Shown here piece after piece: positions 35,717-46,262 of a stretch of DNA of 64,000 nt; within the stretch, counting starts at the first letter, position 1; each line of letters opens with the position of its first letter. The position numbers were made by a program, and so were the translations under genes. Below the pieces are notes generated by a model. The model was given only the letters and a program-made list of their open reading frames with translations. It did no database searches and was not told the DNA's origin. Origin of the DNA: Kryptolebias marmoratus (lineage: Eukaryota > Chordata > Actinopteri > Cyprinodontiformes > Rivulidae); assembly GCF_001649575.2 (NCBI RefSeq), contig NC_051434.1, forward strand, positions 12,427,327 through 12,491,326, written 5' to 3'.

Positions 35717-37084
35717 TCAAATAGGGGTTTTAACAAGAGACACTATGTTCTCTCAGAGAGGGAACATCCTGATGCCAAAGGATGCAAAGCTCTGTTTTGT
35801 AGTTTTACTCATCAGCACATCCACGACTCAGTAAAATTTGACTTTCAGATGACTACTAATAACTCGAGGGTCTTGGTGTGTGGTCACATGTTAAGGCAGA
35901 GTAAAGAATGATTCTCAAAGACTCAAATTTATGAAGCATTTATTGTCTCAGAATGATTTCCACATGTATGTCAGCATCACCCTGCTGTCTGGAGGATATG
36001 AAAAAAAAAAAAAAAGTCCCTGTTTCGAAAATACGAGCTCATCCCAAAAATTCCGACTGAGCGGGGATCAGGTGCCTGCAGTCACGCTCACATGCAGCAG
36101 TGTGAGGCTTAAAGACGTAGGCCGGATCGTTTGAAGTGGAGTTCAGAAACATTACGAGCCATTATTGAATCACTGGCTGAATACATTTTTTTTTTTTTTG
36201 AACAACTTGAATTTGGAAAAAAAATATGAGCGAGAGTTTAACTCTGACCAGATGGACAAGCTAACGGCTACTTCAAGCAAGGCCAGATATGATGGTCCTG
36301 CCAGAAGCACCCCAAGCTGCACTGGAAGTGCTACAGTTAGCTGCTACTGCTGTGTAAATAACAGTGTAATGTAAAACTGACTGCAATGTGAAGGTTCAAA
36401 GAATGTCTGCATGAAACACTCTAATTGAGGTTGGAGCTGTTTTAAAATAATCCACTTTGGCCTTGAATTTGCTCCAGCTAGCTTTTAGCAAATCCAGTCA
36501 AAATTAATTCTATTCTCCAAACTGAGGCCATTCAATAAGCTGTCTACAACAGGTAAGATAATAATAATCCGTAACCTTTCCATGCCACCCCACTTCAAAA
36601 GATCTGAACTCTTGTGCTTAATAAAAGCTAACACTGTTATACCAAAATGCTCATAAATACAACTTTCTTTCACTTTTGGCGTCTTCATTTACCCTGCCAA
36701 TGTTGACTTACAGCACAGCTAAGGCTAAAAGGTTGTTTTAAGTCCTTTAAAGGTTCAAATAAATGGAGAGGTTGGCCCAAAGGTGGTGTAAAATAAAAAT
36801 AATTTTAAAAGAATCTGAGAATAGACACAAATATTTACCCAGCTCCATCTACACAACTATTGTGAGACCAGAAATGTACGCACTTAAAGTAACCGGTCTG
36901 CAGGAGAAGTGAGAGTCAGTGTGAGTCGACAGACTTCTGTGGTAATCATTGACTGAGCTGATCTGTAGTGGACTAACAAGTTAGGGAACATGGTTAATAA
37001 TACCCCTGTTGGGTCTGTTTTTCAAGAAATATGACAAATTTGCTAAAAAAAAAACAGCGGTTTTGGCGCATTTAGGGTTTTGTC

Positions 37085-37705
37085 CATGTCTCTGTGTTTG
37101 TCTGTCTGTTAGCAAAATATCTCATAAACCACTGGACAAATTCTAGTGAAACTTGTAGAAAGTAATCATTAAACTAATTAACTTGTGGAGTCAACTGGAT
37201 TCCAGATGGCCTACACAGGCAACAGACCTTAAACACACTAAAATGGTTGCAAGTCAGTTAATTTTATAGATACTGATCTAAAATTTGTTCTGGTAGTAGC
37301 TGAGACTGATCCCCAAAACATATCCTGAGCACTAAAGTCAACTCTGCCTGTCTGTTAGCAAAATGTCTCATTAACCACTGCATTAAACTTTTCAGGAAAT
37401 ATTCATCATGCACATTCACAACGGCTTCAGTTTTGGAGTTTGTCCAATTCAAGATGGCCACCGTTGCCAATCATTATTAGACAACCCAAAAAATTGCTGT
37501 AACTCAGTCGGTTTTATGAACACTGGGCTAAAATGTGCCGTGGTAGTAGCCGAGAGTCATACTGACATCTTGCATTATTGCCTGAGTTTGTGCACAACGT
37601 TATTTTTTTAGGGTTTGATCAAAACGGCCTCATCTTCATTTAAACTGCAACGTGAAAGGCGGCGGGCGATGCACATTCCTTCAAAGAACGGCCTTGAAAT
37701 CTGTC
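37085..37705 (+). repeat. two tandem units of the dispersed ~300-bp repeat
   Basis: TCTGTTAGCAAAATATCTCA recurs at about 37108 and 37352, each followed by a GAAACT/TTCAGGAAA block, a GGAGT..CAAGATGGCC-type core and an ATGGTTGCAAGTCAGTTA/AACTCAGTCGGTTT block. The end at 37648-37705 matches the tail of the copy at 1513-1570. The L1 insertion site follows directly. Confidence 0.75.
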
Positions 37706-37707
37706 TT

Positions 37708-39350
37708 AATAATACAACAAAATAAATTATGATCCTTTAGTTCAAAAGATATTAGATTCCCTAGAAAGATGGAATGAGATGCCAATCTCAATGATAGGTC
37801 GTATTAACATTATTAAAATGTCGATTCTCCCAAAGTTCTTATACCTTTTCCAGTCCATTCCTTTACACATTCCAGCTTCCTTCTTTTCTTCTATGGAAAA
37901 AGCCTTTAACAAATTTATATGGAACAATAAGCGCTCCAGATTGCGACTCTCTCTCCTTTATCTACCCTACGATCGAGGTGGGCTTAGAGTGCCGAACATT
38001 AAATTGTACTATTGGGCTGCGCAACTCTGTGCTGCTTCCTGTTATTTTTCAACCGGTGACACACCTTGTTGGGTACAAATAGAAAATAACTCGGTAACAT
38101 TACCTTTGACATCCTATTTTTACTCAGCTGAACTTAAACATTTATTAAAAAACACCAAAAATCCCTTTCTCAAAAACACAATATCAGTTTGGCACCACTC
38201 CCATAAGGCTTTAGATGAGGTGTCCAAAATCTCATATCTGTCACCTATTTGGGGAAACAATAAATTCAAACCAGGAAGAGCAGACAGGGGATTTAGAATA
38301 TGGATGAATAGAGGCTTAAATAAAATAGGGGACCTTTATAGTGAAGGAGTTTTGATGACCTTTGAACAACTGGTAAATAAGTACAACCTGCCCCTAAAGC
38401 ATTTTTTTAAGTACTTACAGATTAGAAGTTTTGTTTTCGCCTCACTGAAATCTACTTCTGAACCTCCACTCACTACCATAGAGAATATAGCCGTTCACCA
38501 TAATCAGAGTAGAGGCCTACTTTCCAAATTTTATAATATTTTACTTTTAGCTTCAAAAGAAAACAGTCTTGCATATTTACAAGCTTGGAAAGCTGATCTG
38601 CAAACCGAAGTCCCTGAGAATGAATGGAATAACTCATGTCTATTAGCACAAACGCAAACTATTAACACAAGGTTTAGAATATTACAATACAAATGGTTAT
38701 TTAGAACATATATCACTCCTGTAAAACTTCACCACTTTAATTCCAATATCCCTGATATCTGTGTTAAATGTAATCTAGATAAGGGTACTCTTTTCCATTG
38801 TATGTGGCAATGTATAGAGATTCAAACTTTCTGGAAGGAGGTTATCATGTTCATCTCTCGTTTGATCGAACAGGATGTTCCAATGGACAGTAAACTTTGC
38901 TTATTGCATATTTTTCCAGATGGATTTAAAGGACCTATGAAGAGAAAGAAGCTTTTGAATTTTTGCCTTTTGCAGGCTAAACATTTGATTGCTCTGAAGT
39001 GGAAGAACACAGAAAGACCAAAGATAAATGACTGGATTAAACTATTAAACAACCTGGCGATGGAAAAGCTGACGTATTTAACAAAAGGAAAGCTCGAAGA
39101 CTTTAAGGATATTTGGTTTCCCTTCCTACATCTTGTCAAATACTGTGACATGTAAAGCTATTTTTTCTTTTCTTTTTTGTTTATGTGTAGATAGTGTGAG
39201 CCCTGGGGTTTAGTGTTCTTTTTGGGTGGGGGGAGGGATTGCACTTTGTGTAAGATTATTGTGTGTATGTGTTTGTTTTTTGTATGTCTGTGCAACAGAA
39301 AAATTCTAATAAAAATATCGGGAAAAAAAAAAAAAATAATACAACAAAAT
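37708..39350 (+). mobile_element. 5'-truncated L1 retrotransposon insertion with 16-bp TSD
   Basis: A perfect 16-bp direct repeat, AATAATACAACAAAAT, flanks the element (37708-37723 and 39335-39350). The element body is about 1.6 kb and ends in a 14-A tail just after TCTAATAAAAATATCGGG. From its first bases it is open for 476 codons to the stop at 39153-39155. The reading frame encodes the part of L1 ORF2 downstream of the RT core. These are the hallmarks of target-primed reverse transcription with 5' truncation. The intact frame and perfect duplication imply a recent event. Confidence 0.92.
37725..39155 (+). pseudogene. L1 ORF2 C-terminal fragment, frame intact
   Basis: The frame runs 476 residues without a stop. 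It begins with the post-RT region (WNEMPISMIGRINIIKMSI, then LPKFLYLFQSIP and WNNKRSRLRL), and carries a C-terminal Cys/His cluster CVKC..LFHCMWQC (C-x2-C-x8-H-x4-C) like that of L1 ORF2. The tail is FWKEVIMFISRL..LCLLHIFP. The endonuclease and RT catalytic domains are missing because the insertion is 5'-truncated, so it cannot move itself. An ATG at 37779 is internal and has no evidence of use. Confidence 0.9.
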
Positions 39351-41080
39351 CTCTCAAAGCTTTCCTTTTTCTCTCTCCTCCAGTTTTGCCTCATCCTCTC
39401 GCCTTTTCTTCTCCTGTCTCGTATTGCTCTGCCTCCTCCAGCCCACGTCTGAGCTCCTCTGTCTCTCTCTCTCTCCAGTCCTCGTCATCCTCCCCTGCCG
39501 TTTGTTCCTCTTTTTTCCTCAGGTCACCGTGTTCCTTCCCTTCCTTTGACACCCCCCCCTTCTTCTTCTTCTTCTTCTTCTCCTCTCCTCCATAAGTGAC
39601 GAGAGGAATTGTATCTCTGCTCAGTTCACCACGGGCTCTCTTCAATATTTAATCAAGAGTACATTTGTTTGAAGAGAGAATGTGAATGTGCGCGAGACTG
39701 AGAGATGAAACGACACGTCTGACCAATGTGTGTCGGCCTTCTGGATTTGTATGCAGAGGAGGTAGGGGAAACGGATAGCGGGGTGAGAATATTTGTGCGT
39801 GTGGTGACAGCTGATGAAAGGCTGTCCCCATATGGTAAACAGCATATCTCTTCCTTGTTTTCTTTACCCACCTCCCTTTCTATTCCACCCCTCCCCTCTG
39901 ATCCAGTCTTCTCCTCCACCCTGTGCCTCATCACACAGCCATCATGCACTATATGGTGCTGTATGTGCACTAAGTATGTTTTTTGTTTTTTCTCAAAGGC
40001 TCTGCTCCTATCATGTTTATTCGATTGTGCTGTGTGTGCATATGTGACCGTGTGTGCCGGTATTCGTGGGCTGGTTTCAGCGCCGTCCCCCGAGGAACAC
40101 CAAGCAGCATATTTCATCATCACGCAGACACAAAAAGACCAAAGTTCCCTGCTCGTCTTTTGCTTCTTCAGCGATTTTGCTGCATTAGAAGCAGTATTTT
40201 CCCCTACTTCCCCTTTTTTCACTTTCAGGTTACCTTCTGGTTCTCAGAGCCCAAATTTGCAACTCTCTATTGAATTTTAATTTATTTTTTTTGTGCTGCT
40301 CATTCATTCGTGATTGAAATGTTTTGTAAATGAGCTTACAGAAAGCAGGCGTACTTATCTTTGTTTTGACCCAGAGGTGGCAGAAGAACTTTGATCTTCT
40401 ACACAAAGAAGCAACAACACAATATATTTGGATTCCTAAGGGTAGTTGGTCCGAAACAGGACTTATATTTAGTTCAGATCTTTTGAAGTGAGGACAGAGA
40501 ACACAGAAGACAGAGACCTCTAAAAATGGAACAGCCGAAAGAAAAAGAAAAAGAAGAAGAAGAAGAAGATGAAGCATAACAAAATAATTCACTAATGAAG
40601 GTAAAACCAGGCAGCTGAGACATAATGTATTCTGTGGTAGGGAAGACATATTTCTGCTGTAGCTGTGGCTTTGCAGCTCTGCATACACTTTACATGCTCA
40701 AAGAAGCTAGAGGACGAGGAAAGTCCCACCAAGCTAGCTAAATAGGGCTGCTTTTAAAAAGGGGTTTTGTATTCATACATGCAAAAATTCTCCTTCGACA
40801 CTCGAATCTTCTCCTCAGAGATCATCATAGAGCTGCTTCTTGTTGTCCTCTGGATCTCCGGGGAAGCTCTCTGAGCCACAATCTGAAAAGGGACGGGTCA
40901 TTTTACGGTAACTTTGCACTTTGGTGTAACACGGGCCTCTGAAGGCCCCAGGAGAGAAGTGATTCTTTTGTTTTTTATTTGTCATTATGCAAAACATATT
41001 TTCCCTGTAATTTTAATGTAAAAACATTTGAATTTGTCTTGGCTGCTTTGCGTTTTTCAGACGGTATTTTTATCCCTAAG
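39351..41080. other. non-coding, pyrimidine-rich and simple-sequence rich
   Basis: A C/T-rich tract occupies about 39360-39600, with a CTT triplet run near 39562-39582, and a GAA run lies near 40545-40570. Several overlapping open frames of 100-190 codons occur on both strands at 39650-40280, but they are low-complexity, mutually overlapping and match no family I know. Confidence 0.5.
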
Positions 41081-41084
41081 TATA

Positions 41085-41840
41085 AGGGGGTCCGTCACAG
41101 ACGCCTTGAGCAGCTGTCAACCCTGTGAACGAACAAATGACTCCATTCAGTCAATTTTACAGACGTTGACCTAAAATGTGGTCTGGTAGTAGCTGAGACT
41201 GATTCCCAGCATGCATTTCAAGCACTAACAGATTGCACAACATCTGTTGTGAAAATTTTGCCATTACCTATTTGGAGTCAACTCTGTTCGTCTGTTAGCA
41301 AAATATCTCAAGAAACACTGAACAGATTTTAATGAAACTCTCAGGAAAATATTTATTGGATGTACCTCTACAACTGATTAACATTTGGAACCGACTCAAT
41401 TCAAGATGGCCGCCACAACCAACTGAACTTCGAAAACACAAATATTGTTTTAAATTAATCAGTTCTGCAGATACTGAGCTGAAATGAAACGAGGTTGAAG
41501 CTGACAGTCATTCACAACACATACTTTATAAGCTACTGACTGTACAGGATATTTGCTAAAAAAGTTACCAAAAGCTGTTGAAGTCAATGCTTTTTTCTGT
41601 TAGCAAAATATCTCATGAACAACTGGATGAATTTTAATGAAACTTTCAGAATGTAATCGCTGGATACAGATCTACAACTCATTATATTTTTAAAACAATC
41701 CAATTTAAGATGACTGTCACAGGGTACTGACTCTAAAAACAAAAAAACTGTGTATACCTCAGTCAGTTTTACAACGATTGGCCTAAAACTTGGTGTGGTA
41801 GTAGCTGACAGTCATTCACAACACATACTCTGAGTTTTAT
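41085..41840 (+). repeat. three tandem units of the dispersed ~300-bp repeat
   Basis: GTGGTAGTAGCTGA-type blocks occur at about 41185 and 41798. TCTGTTAGCAAAATATCTCA blocks occur at about 41291 and 41599, and CAAGATGGCCGCC-type cores at about 41401 and 41708. Unit length is close to 310 bases. The units are as different from one another as from copies elsewhere. Confidence 0.75.
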
Positions 41841-42639
41841 TGCGTGTCTTGCAGCACATAAAGCTCATACAGTGCTCAGTTATAAAACCAATGATTTTGA
41901 TCTGACTTATTTAAATAAGCTCCAGTGTGGTGCAACAGCTCTCGTTGCTTTCGCCCTCCCGTCCTCGTCTTTGTCAGGCGCCGCTCACAGTAATAACACT
42001 TGATTTATTCAGAAATTTCCGAACATGAAGCCACATGACGCCATCAAATGAAATCAGTCTTTTTTTTTTTTTTTTTTTGACTCCAGATTGCTTCACTGGA
42101 GCAAACTCAAAGTAATGTCTGCAGGAAACATCCCAGATTTGGGTTAGCAAGGCTATCTACTGGGATGTTTCTGCGTCTATGACGCTCAATTTGGACTGTA
42201 GATGAAATGTTGTGTGTGTGTGTTTTTCAGCTCTCACTCACTATGACTCGCAGTGATGGCGTCGGTGTAATCCGACTGAGTCCCGGAAATAGGGGGCCCC
42301 AATTATCCCAGATTTACAAACCCCACCGAGACAACCAGACTCGACACTCGAGTTTGTCCAAGTGGACCCGCTTGAACTCGGGCTGAACTCTGCTCCACGT
42401 CTCGTTGGGCTCCAGCCCGCAGATCCTCTCATATCTAAATGAATTCTCTTTCATATCGCGTCCAGGCAAATTCCTTAATAAAAACTAATCAGCCTTGTGC
42501 ACCGACTTCCTAATCAGACTGTATCCTCGTCAAGGCCTGTAGTGAATCTGCTCATAAATCCCAGAAGAAAGACGACACAGAAAGATAACCGGTTCGATCG
42601 GAACGTGACAAAACTGGCAAAATAATCTGTATTTATTGT

Positions 42640-43190
42640 TTGTTGTTAGATTTAGCTATGAATCTGTGAACTGATATTAATAAAACTCTCAGATAACAAT
42701 CACTGGATGTACATCAACAGGTCATTACCTTCTGGGCTCAGCCCAGTTCAAGATGGCCGCCACAAGCAACTGATCTTAGCAAATAAAATAATAGCTATAA
42801 CTCAGTCAGTTTTACAGATGTTTCGCTAAACCTTGGTGTGGTAAGTAGCTGAGAGTCAGCCCTCAACTTACACTCTGAGCGCCGACTGATTTTTTAAAAC
42901 TTTGCCTCTATCGGAGTCAACTCTGTCTGTCTGTTAGCAAAATATCTTGTGAACCACTCAGCCGACTTCGGGAAAAGTCTCAGGAACTCATCAGCGGATG
43001 TACATCTACAGCCGATTAACTTTTGGAGCTGTGACCGACACAAGCAACTGAGCTTAGGAAACGTCAAAATAACCTATAACTGGGATAAGTTCACAGATAT
43101 CGCAGTAAAATGTGGCGTGGTAGTAGCTGTGACTAATTCACAACACATACTTCAAGTGCTACACACTAAAACATTGGCATTAAACTGTTA
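42640..43190 (+). repeat. two tandem units of the dispersed ~300-bp repeat
   Basis: A CAAGATGGCCGCCACAAGC core near 42752 is followed by ATAACTCAGTCAGTTTTACAG and GTGTGGTAAGTAGCTGAGAG. A second unit begins with TCTGTTAGCAAAATATCTTG near 42930 and ends with GCGTGGTAGTAGCTGTGACT near 43115. The core of the second unit is deleted. Confidence 0.75.
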
Positions 43191-43699
43191 GAGTCAAGTT
43201 TTTTTTTAAATTATTGTCTATTTTATTGTTGTGGGAACCTAAAAAGGGAATATCCAGGTCCTCGTTTGTCAGATTTCCTCCTTGGCTGTTGGCTTTCACA
43301 AATGTTTAGGCTTCCTCTGCTTTTCAAAACCTGCGTACAAGATACTGAGCGGTGCAACTAAAAGAAGTCCCTGCTGTTGATAAAGACAAACGAGACACGC
43401 AGCGAGTTTTATTTTTAAACGGTGAGGCAGGAAAAAGCGAGCACCTTTCGAGCACTTCTCGAGTACAGAGAAAAGCACAGCTCTCTGCCTCTTCGTTCAC
43501 AGGTCATCTGTCATTGTCGTGTGTGAGCAGCCCCGAGCCAACGCGCGGAGTTGACCGCGTTACGCAGCAGGTGCGTTCATAACACGCTCGTCCCAACCGT
43601 CCTTCAGGGGAGCAGTCAGGTTGAAGAGCGCCACCAAACACGACCGTACCTTTTCACACCTCTGTGCAGTGGAAGAAGAAGAAATTTTTACACATAAAA

Positions 43700-44000
43700 A
43701 CTGTTAAAAACTAATCCATCCGTTTTTTTTCCCTGCATATCCGTGGCCATTTCCAGGAGGAAAACCCATTCATCCCTTCCCCTAGCGATGCTCTCCTGCT
43801 CCTCCTGGGGGATCCCAAGGCGTTCCCAGACTAGAGAGGACGTATAATCTCTCCAGTGAGTTATGACTCTATCCAAGGGGTCTCCTCCCAGTGGGACGCG
43901 CTCGAAAAACCTTCAGCGTTAGGCATCCAGACATCCTAATCAGATGCCCAAGCCACCTTCAGCAGGCGCCTTTTGATGCAGAGGAGCAGCAGTGCATGAT
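43700..44000 (-). mobile_element. LINE ORF C-terminal fragment, reverse
   Basis: On the minus strand the sequence encodes a WRDYTSSLVWERLGIPQEEQ motif preceded by a stretch matching GGCATCTGATTAGGATGTCT and CCCACTGGGAGGAGACCCC. This is the C-terminal end of the same non-LTR family as 33000-33965. The frame shifts upstream of the motif. It is a dead fragment. Confidence 0.7.
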
Positions 44001-44549
44001 GAAGCTCAATGTTATATGCAATGTTTGTTGCAGGCCTGATCACTAGTTTTACACACCATGTGGGTATACTGACTGTTTCTGTTAAAGAAATCTGTGTCAA
44101 CAGATGACCTCTTGGACACATGCCCCATGTCACAGCAGAATATTTTAATCCTTAATCTCTGCACCTTTGAGTTAGGGGTGAAGGGGTAAGAATACCGGTA
44201 GGGGTAACACTAAAAAAGAAATTGGATTTGCTTGTAGCCTATCATAAAGAGAAATACCATCTTCTAATGGCTTCACAAAAGCAAACTGGTTCACCACAAA
44301 GAGCAAACCTTTTTAAGACAACTTAAAGGAACAATATTCTTTAGACCAGGGGTCTCCAACCACCGGGATGAGGGCCAGAACTGGTCCATGGATCAGCCTC
44401 ACAGAACAAATGAAAACTTTTCTTTAAAAAAACAAACTTAAATCTTTTTAGAACGTGGGTGCAAACACTGTTTTATGACCAAATTGGATCCGTGCCCTTT
44501 TTCTTGCTTTTGACTCAAAGTTAATTTCCACCAATTAGCAAACCATAAA

Positions 44550-44620
44550 ATGGAAGCCCATTTCCTCATAATTATGAAATACAAGTTTTTTTCATTAGCA
44601 TGGCAGAAATGGGCTTCCAT
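44550..44620. repeat. 15-bp perfect inverted repeat
   Basis: ATGGAAGCCCATTTC (44550-44564) is the exact reverse complement of GAAATGGGCTTCCAT (44606-44620), with a 41-base AT-rich loop that contains its own short palindrome CATAATTATG. Confidence 0.6.
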
Positions 44621-44994
44621 ACCTAAACATGTAGCAAAAATTAGTTAAAATTTATATATATATATACACCCACAATCAACATGTTGCATAATGACAGGGT
44701 GAGCGAAGTTTGGAGGAACATGGGGCGGTTCGTGAAGGCTTGGGGGCATGCATCGCCTCCAGCGCTGTGAGCGATTGGCAGTGAAGTGGCAAAAGTAGTT
44801 GGATGAATTTTGAAGTGCACAGGGAAATACTTTATATACCGGATAACGCTTTACATCCCTTTCTTCCTCCTCCTCCGATGGGTTGGGGGTATCCTGAAAG
44901 GAAGGGACCTGCCAAAACATAACAAAATAAAAAAATAAAGCTCCCCTTTAATGATGGCTGTAAATTTAAACATTAGGCAGATGGCAGAGCAAAA

Positions 44995-44996
<2 letters not shown>

Positions 44997-45030
<34 letters not shown>
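44997..45030. repeat. AT microsatellite
   Basis: About 17 AT dinucleotides. Confidence 0.95.
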
Positions 45031-45033
<3 letters not shown>

Positions 45034-45447
45034 CTAAAGTCCAAACCATCAAAACTGTGTGTTCCTCACCCAACTCCATACCCTGCACCCTAAAGATGAG
45101 CTTGCGATGATATCGTTCCTTCCGATTTTACTGCGCGATATCAGCAATAATTTCAAGCAACTGAAGTTTCTATCAGGTTCTACCGGATACACAGGGTCCA
45201 AAAAAAAAAAAAAATCAAGCCTGCAACACACCCACACTTTGTTATGTAAACATCAACCGCTTTCATAAGAAGGAAGAGGGAAAGACTTTGAGAGTCTGAT
45301 GATGCCTGTTGGGATTATGGAGAACTTCGCAGCATTGGGAGCCAACACCAGAGGCCCCCTTCCTTTCATCTCCAACAACCCACATTTCACGCTGCACACC
45401 TGCCTCGGATTAAACGGGCACCTGTCGGAGCAAAATTCAGCCTGAAA

Positions 45448-45448
<1 letters not shown>

Positions 45449-45480
<32 letters not shown>
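45449..45480. repeat. CA microsatellite
   Basis: Sixteen CA dinucleotides, about 650 bp before the rapgef5 start codon. Confidence 0.95.
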
Positions 45481-45482
<2 letters not shown>

Positions 45483-45739
45483 GGCTAGCCACACGCTTTG
45501 TTTACCTATAGAAATTCGAGCCAGGTAATCTGGTGACGTAGCCCCCCTTCTCCCCCCATATATGGTCACCTTTCCTGCTGTTTTAGCAGCCAAAAACGCA
45601 TTATAGAACCGGTTCGGGACCAGAACGGGTGATTAATTGTGCTAGTTTGACCATGAGTGAATGAATGAATGAATGAAAGGTGGAAGTGATGCAATGTGTC
45701 TGTGCACCTGTAGCACCCCCCACTCCTCCCCCCCGGACA

Positions 45740-45741
<2 letters not shown>

Positions 45742-45771
<30 letters not shown>
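45742..45771. repeat. CA microsatellite
   Basis: About 15 CA dinucleotides at the edge of the rapgef5 CpG-rich promoter region. Confidence 0.95.
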
Positions 45772-46262
45772 CAGCCTGGTGGTAGGACGCTGCCGAGGAA
45801 CGGGACGCGCGAGCCGTTGGGTGGAGCAGCGGCGTCGCGTGGCTGCGGAATACGCTCCACGGTAGCTCGTTAACCGTGCCGCGCGCGTGCTTTTTCGTTT
45901 TACGTGGCTGCAGATGCGGGTCGGCGAGAGAGAGAGAGAGAGCGAGGCGGTGGGGGGACGAATGGCGAACGGGCGCGGGCGGCGGCGCGCCTCGTGAGGG
46001 CACAGTAGCAGGTAGGCGAGCACCGGGAGTGAAAGGCAGAGCGGAGCAGGGCAGAGCAGCTCGAGGACACGCAGGGAGGAAGAGGAGGAAGAGGAGGAAG
46101 AGGAGGAGGAGGCGAACCATGGAGGACTCGGAGCCCGCAGAGGACGGCTTGCTCGCGGGTTTGCGGTGGAACAGGAGCGCACGAGACCAGGCGCAGCTCA
46201 AGCACAAAATCCGGGATCTGCCGGGGCTGCTGAAGCACGGGCTGCACCTGCGGAAGAAGAGC
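45772..46262 (+). promoter_or_regulatory. rapgef5: CpG-rich promoter and 5' UTR of rapgef5
   Basis: GC and CpG content rise sharply here, with CGGGACGCGCGAGCC, GTGCCGCGCGCGTGC and GCGCGGGCGGCGGCGCGCC. This contrasts with the AT-rich surroundings, and the region ends in the first coding exon. Purine-rich runs (GAGAGAGAGAGAGC; a GGAGGA tract at about 46075-46112) sit in the probable leader. No TATA box is seen, as is usual for CpG-island promoters. Confidence 0.6.

Noticed and set aside
39653..40280. Overlapping open frames of 96-189 codons on both strands
   Set aside because: They overlap in several frames, lie next to pyrimidine-rich simple sequence, lack splice structure and resemble no family I know. 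Skewed composition lowers stop density and explains them.
45449..45771. CRISPR-like or satellite repeats
   Set aside because: These are ordinary CA microsatellites. No spaced direct repeats of CRISPR type occur, nor would they be expected in a vertebrate genome.
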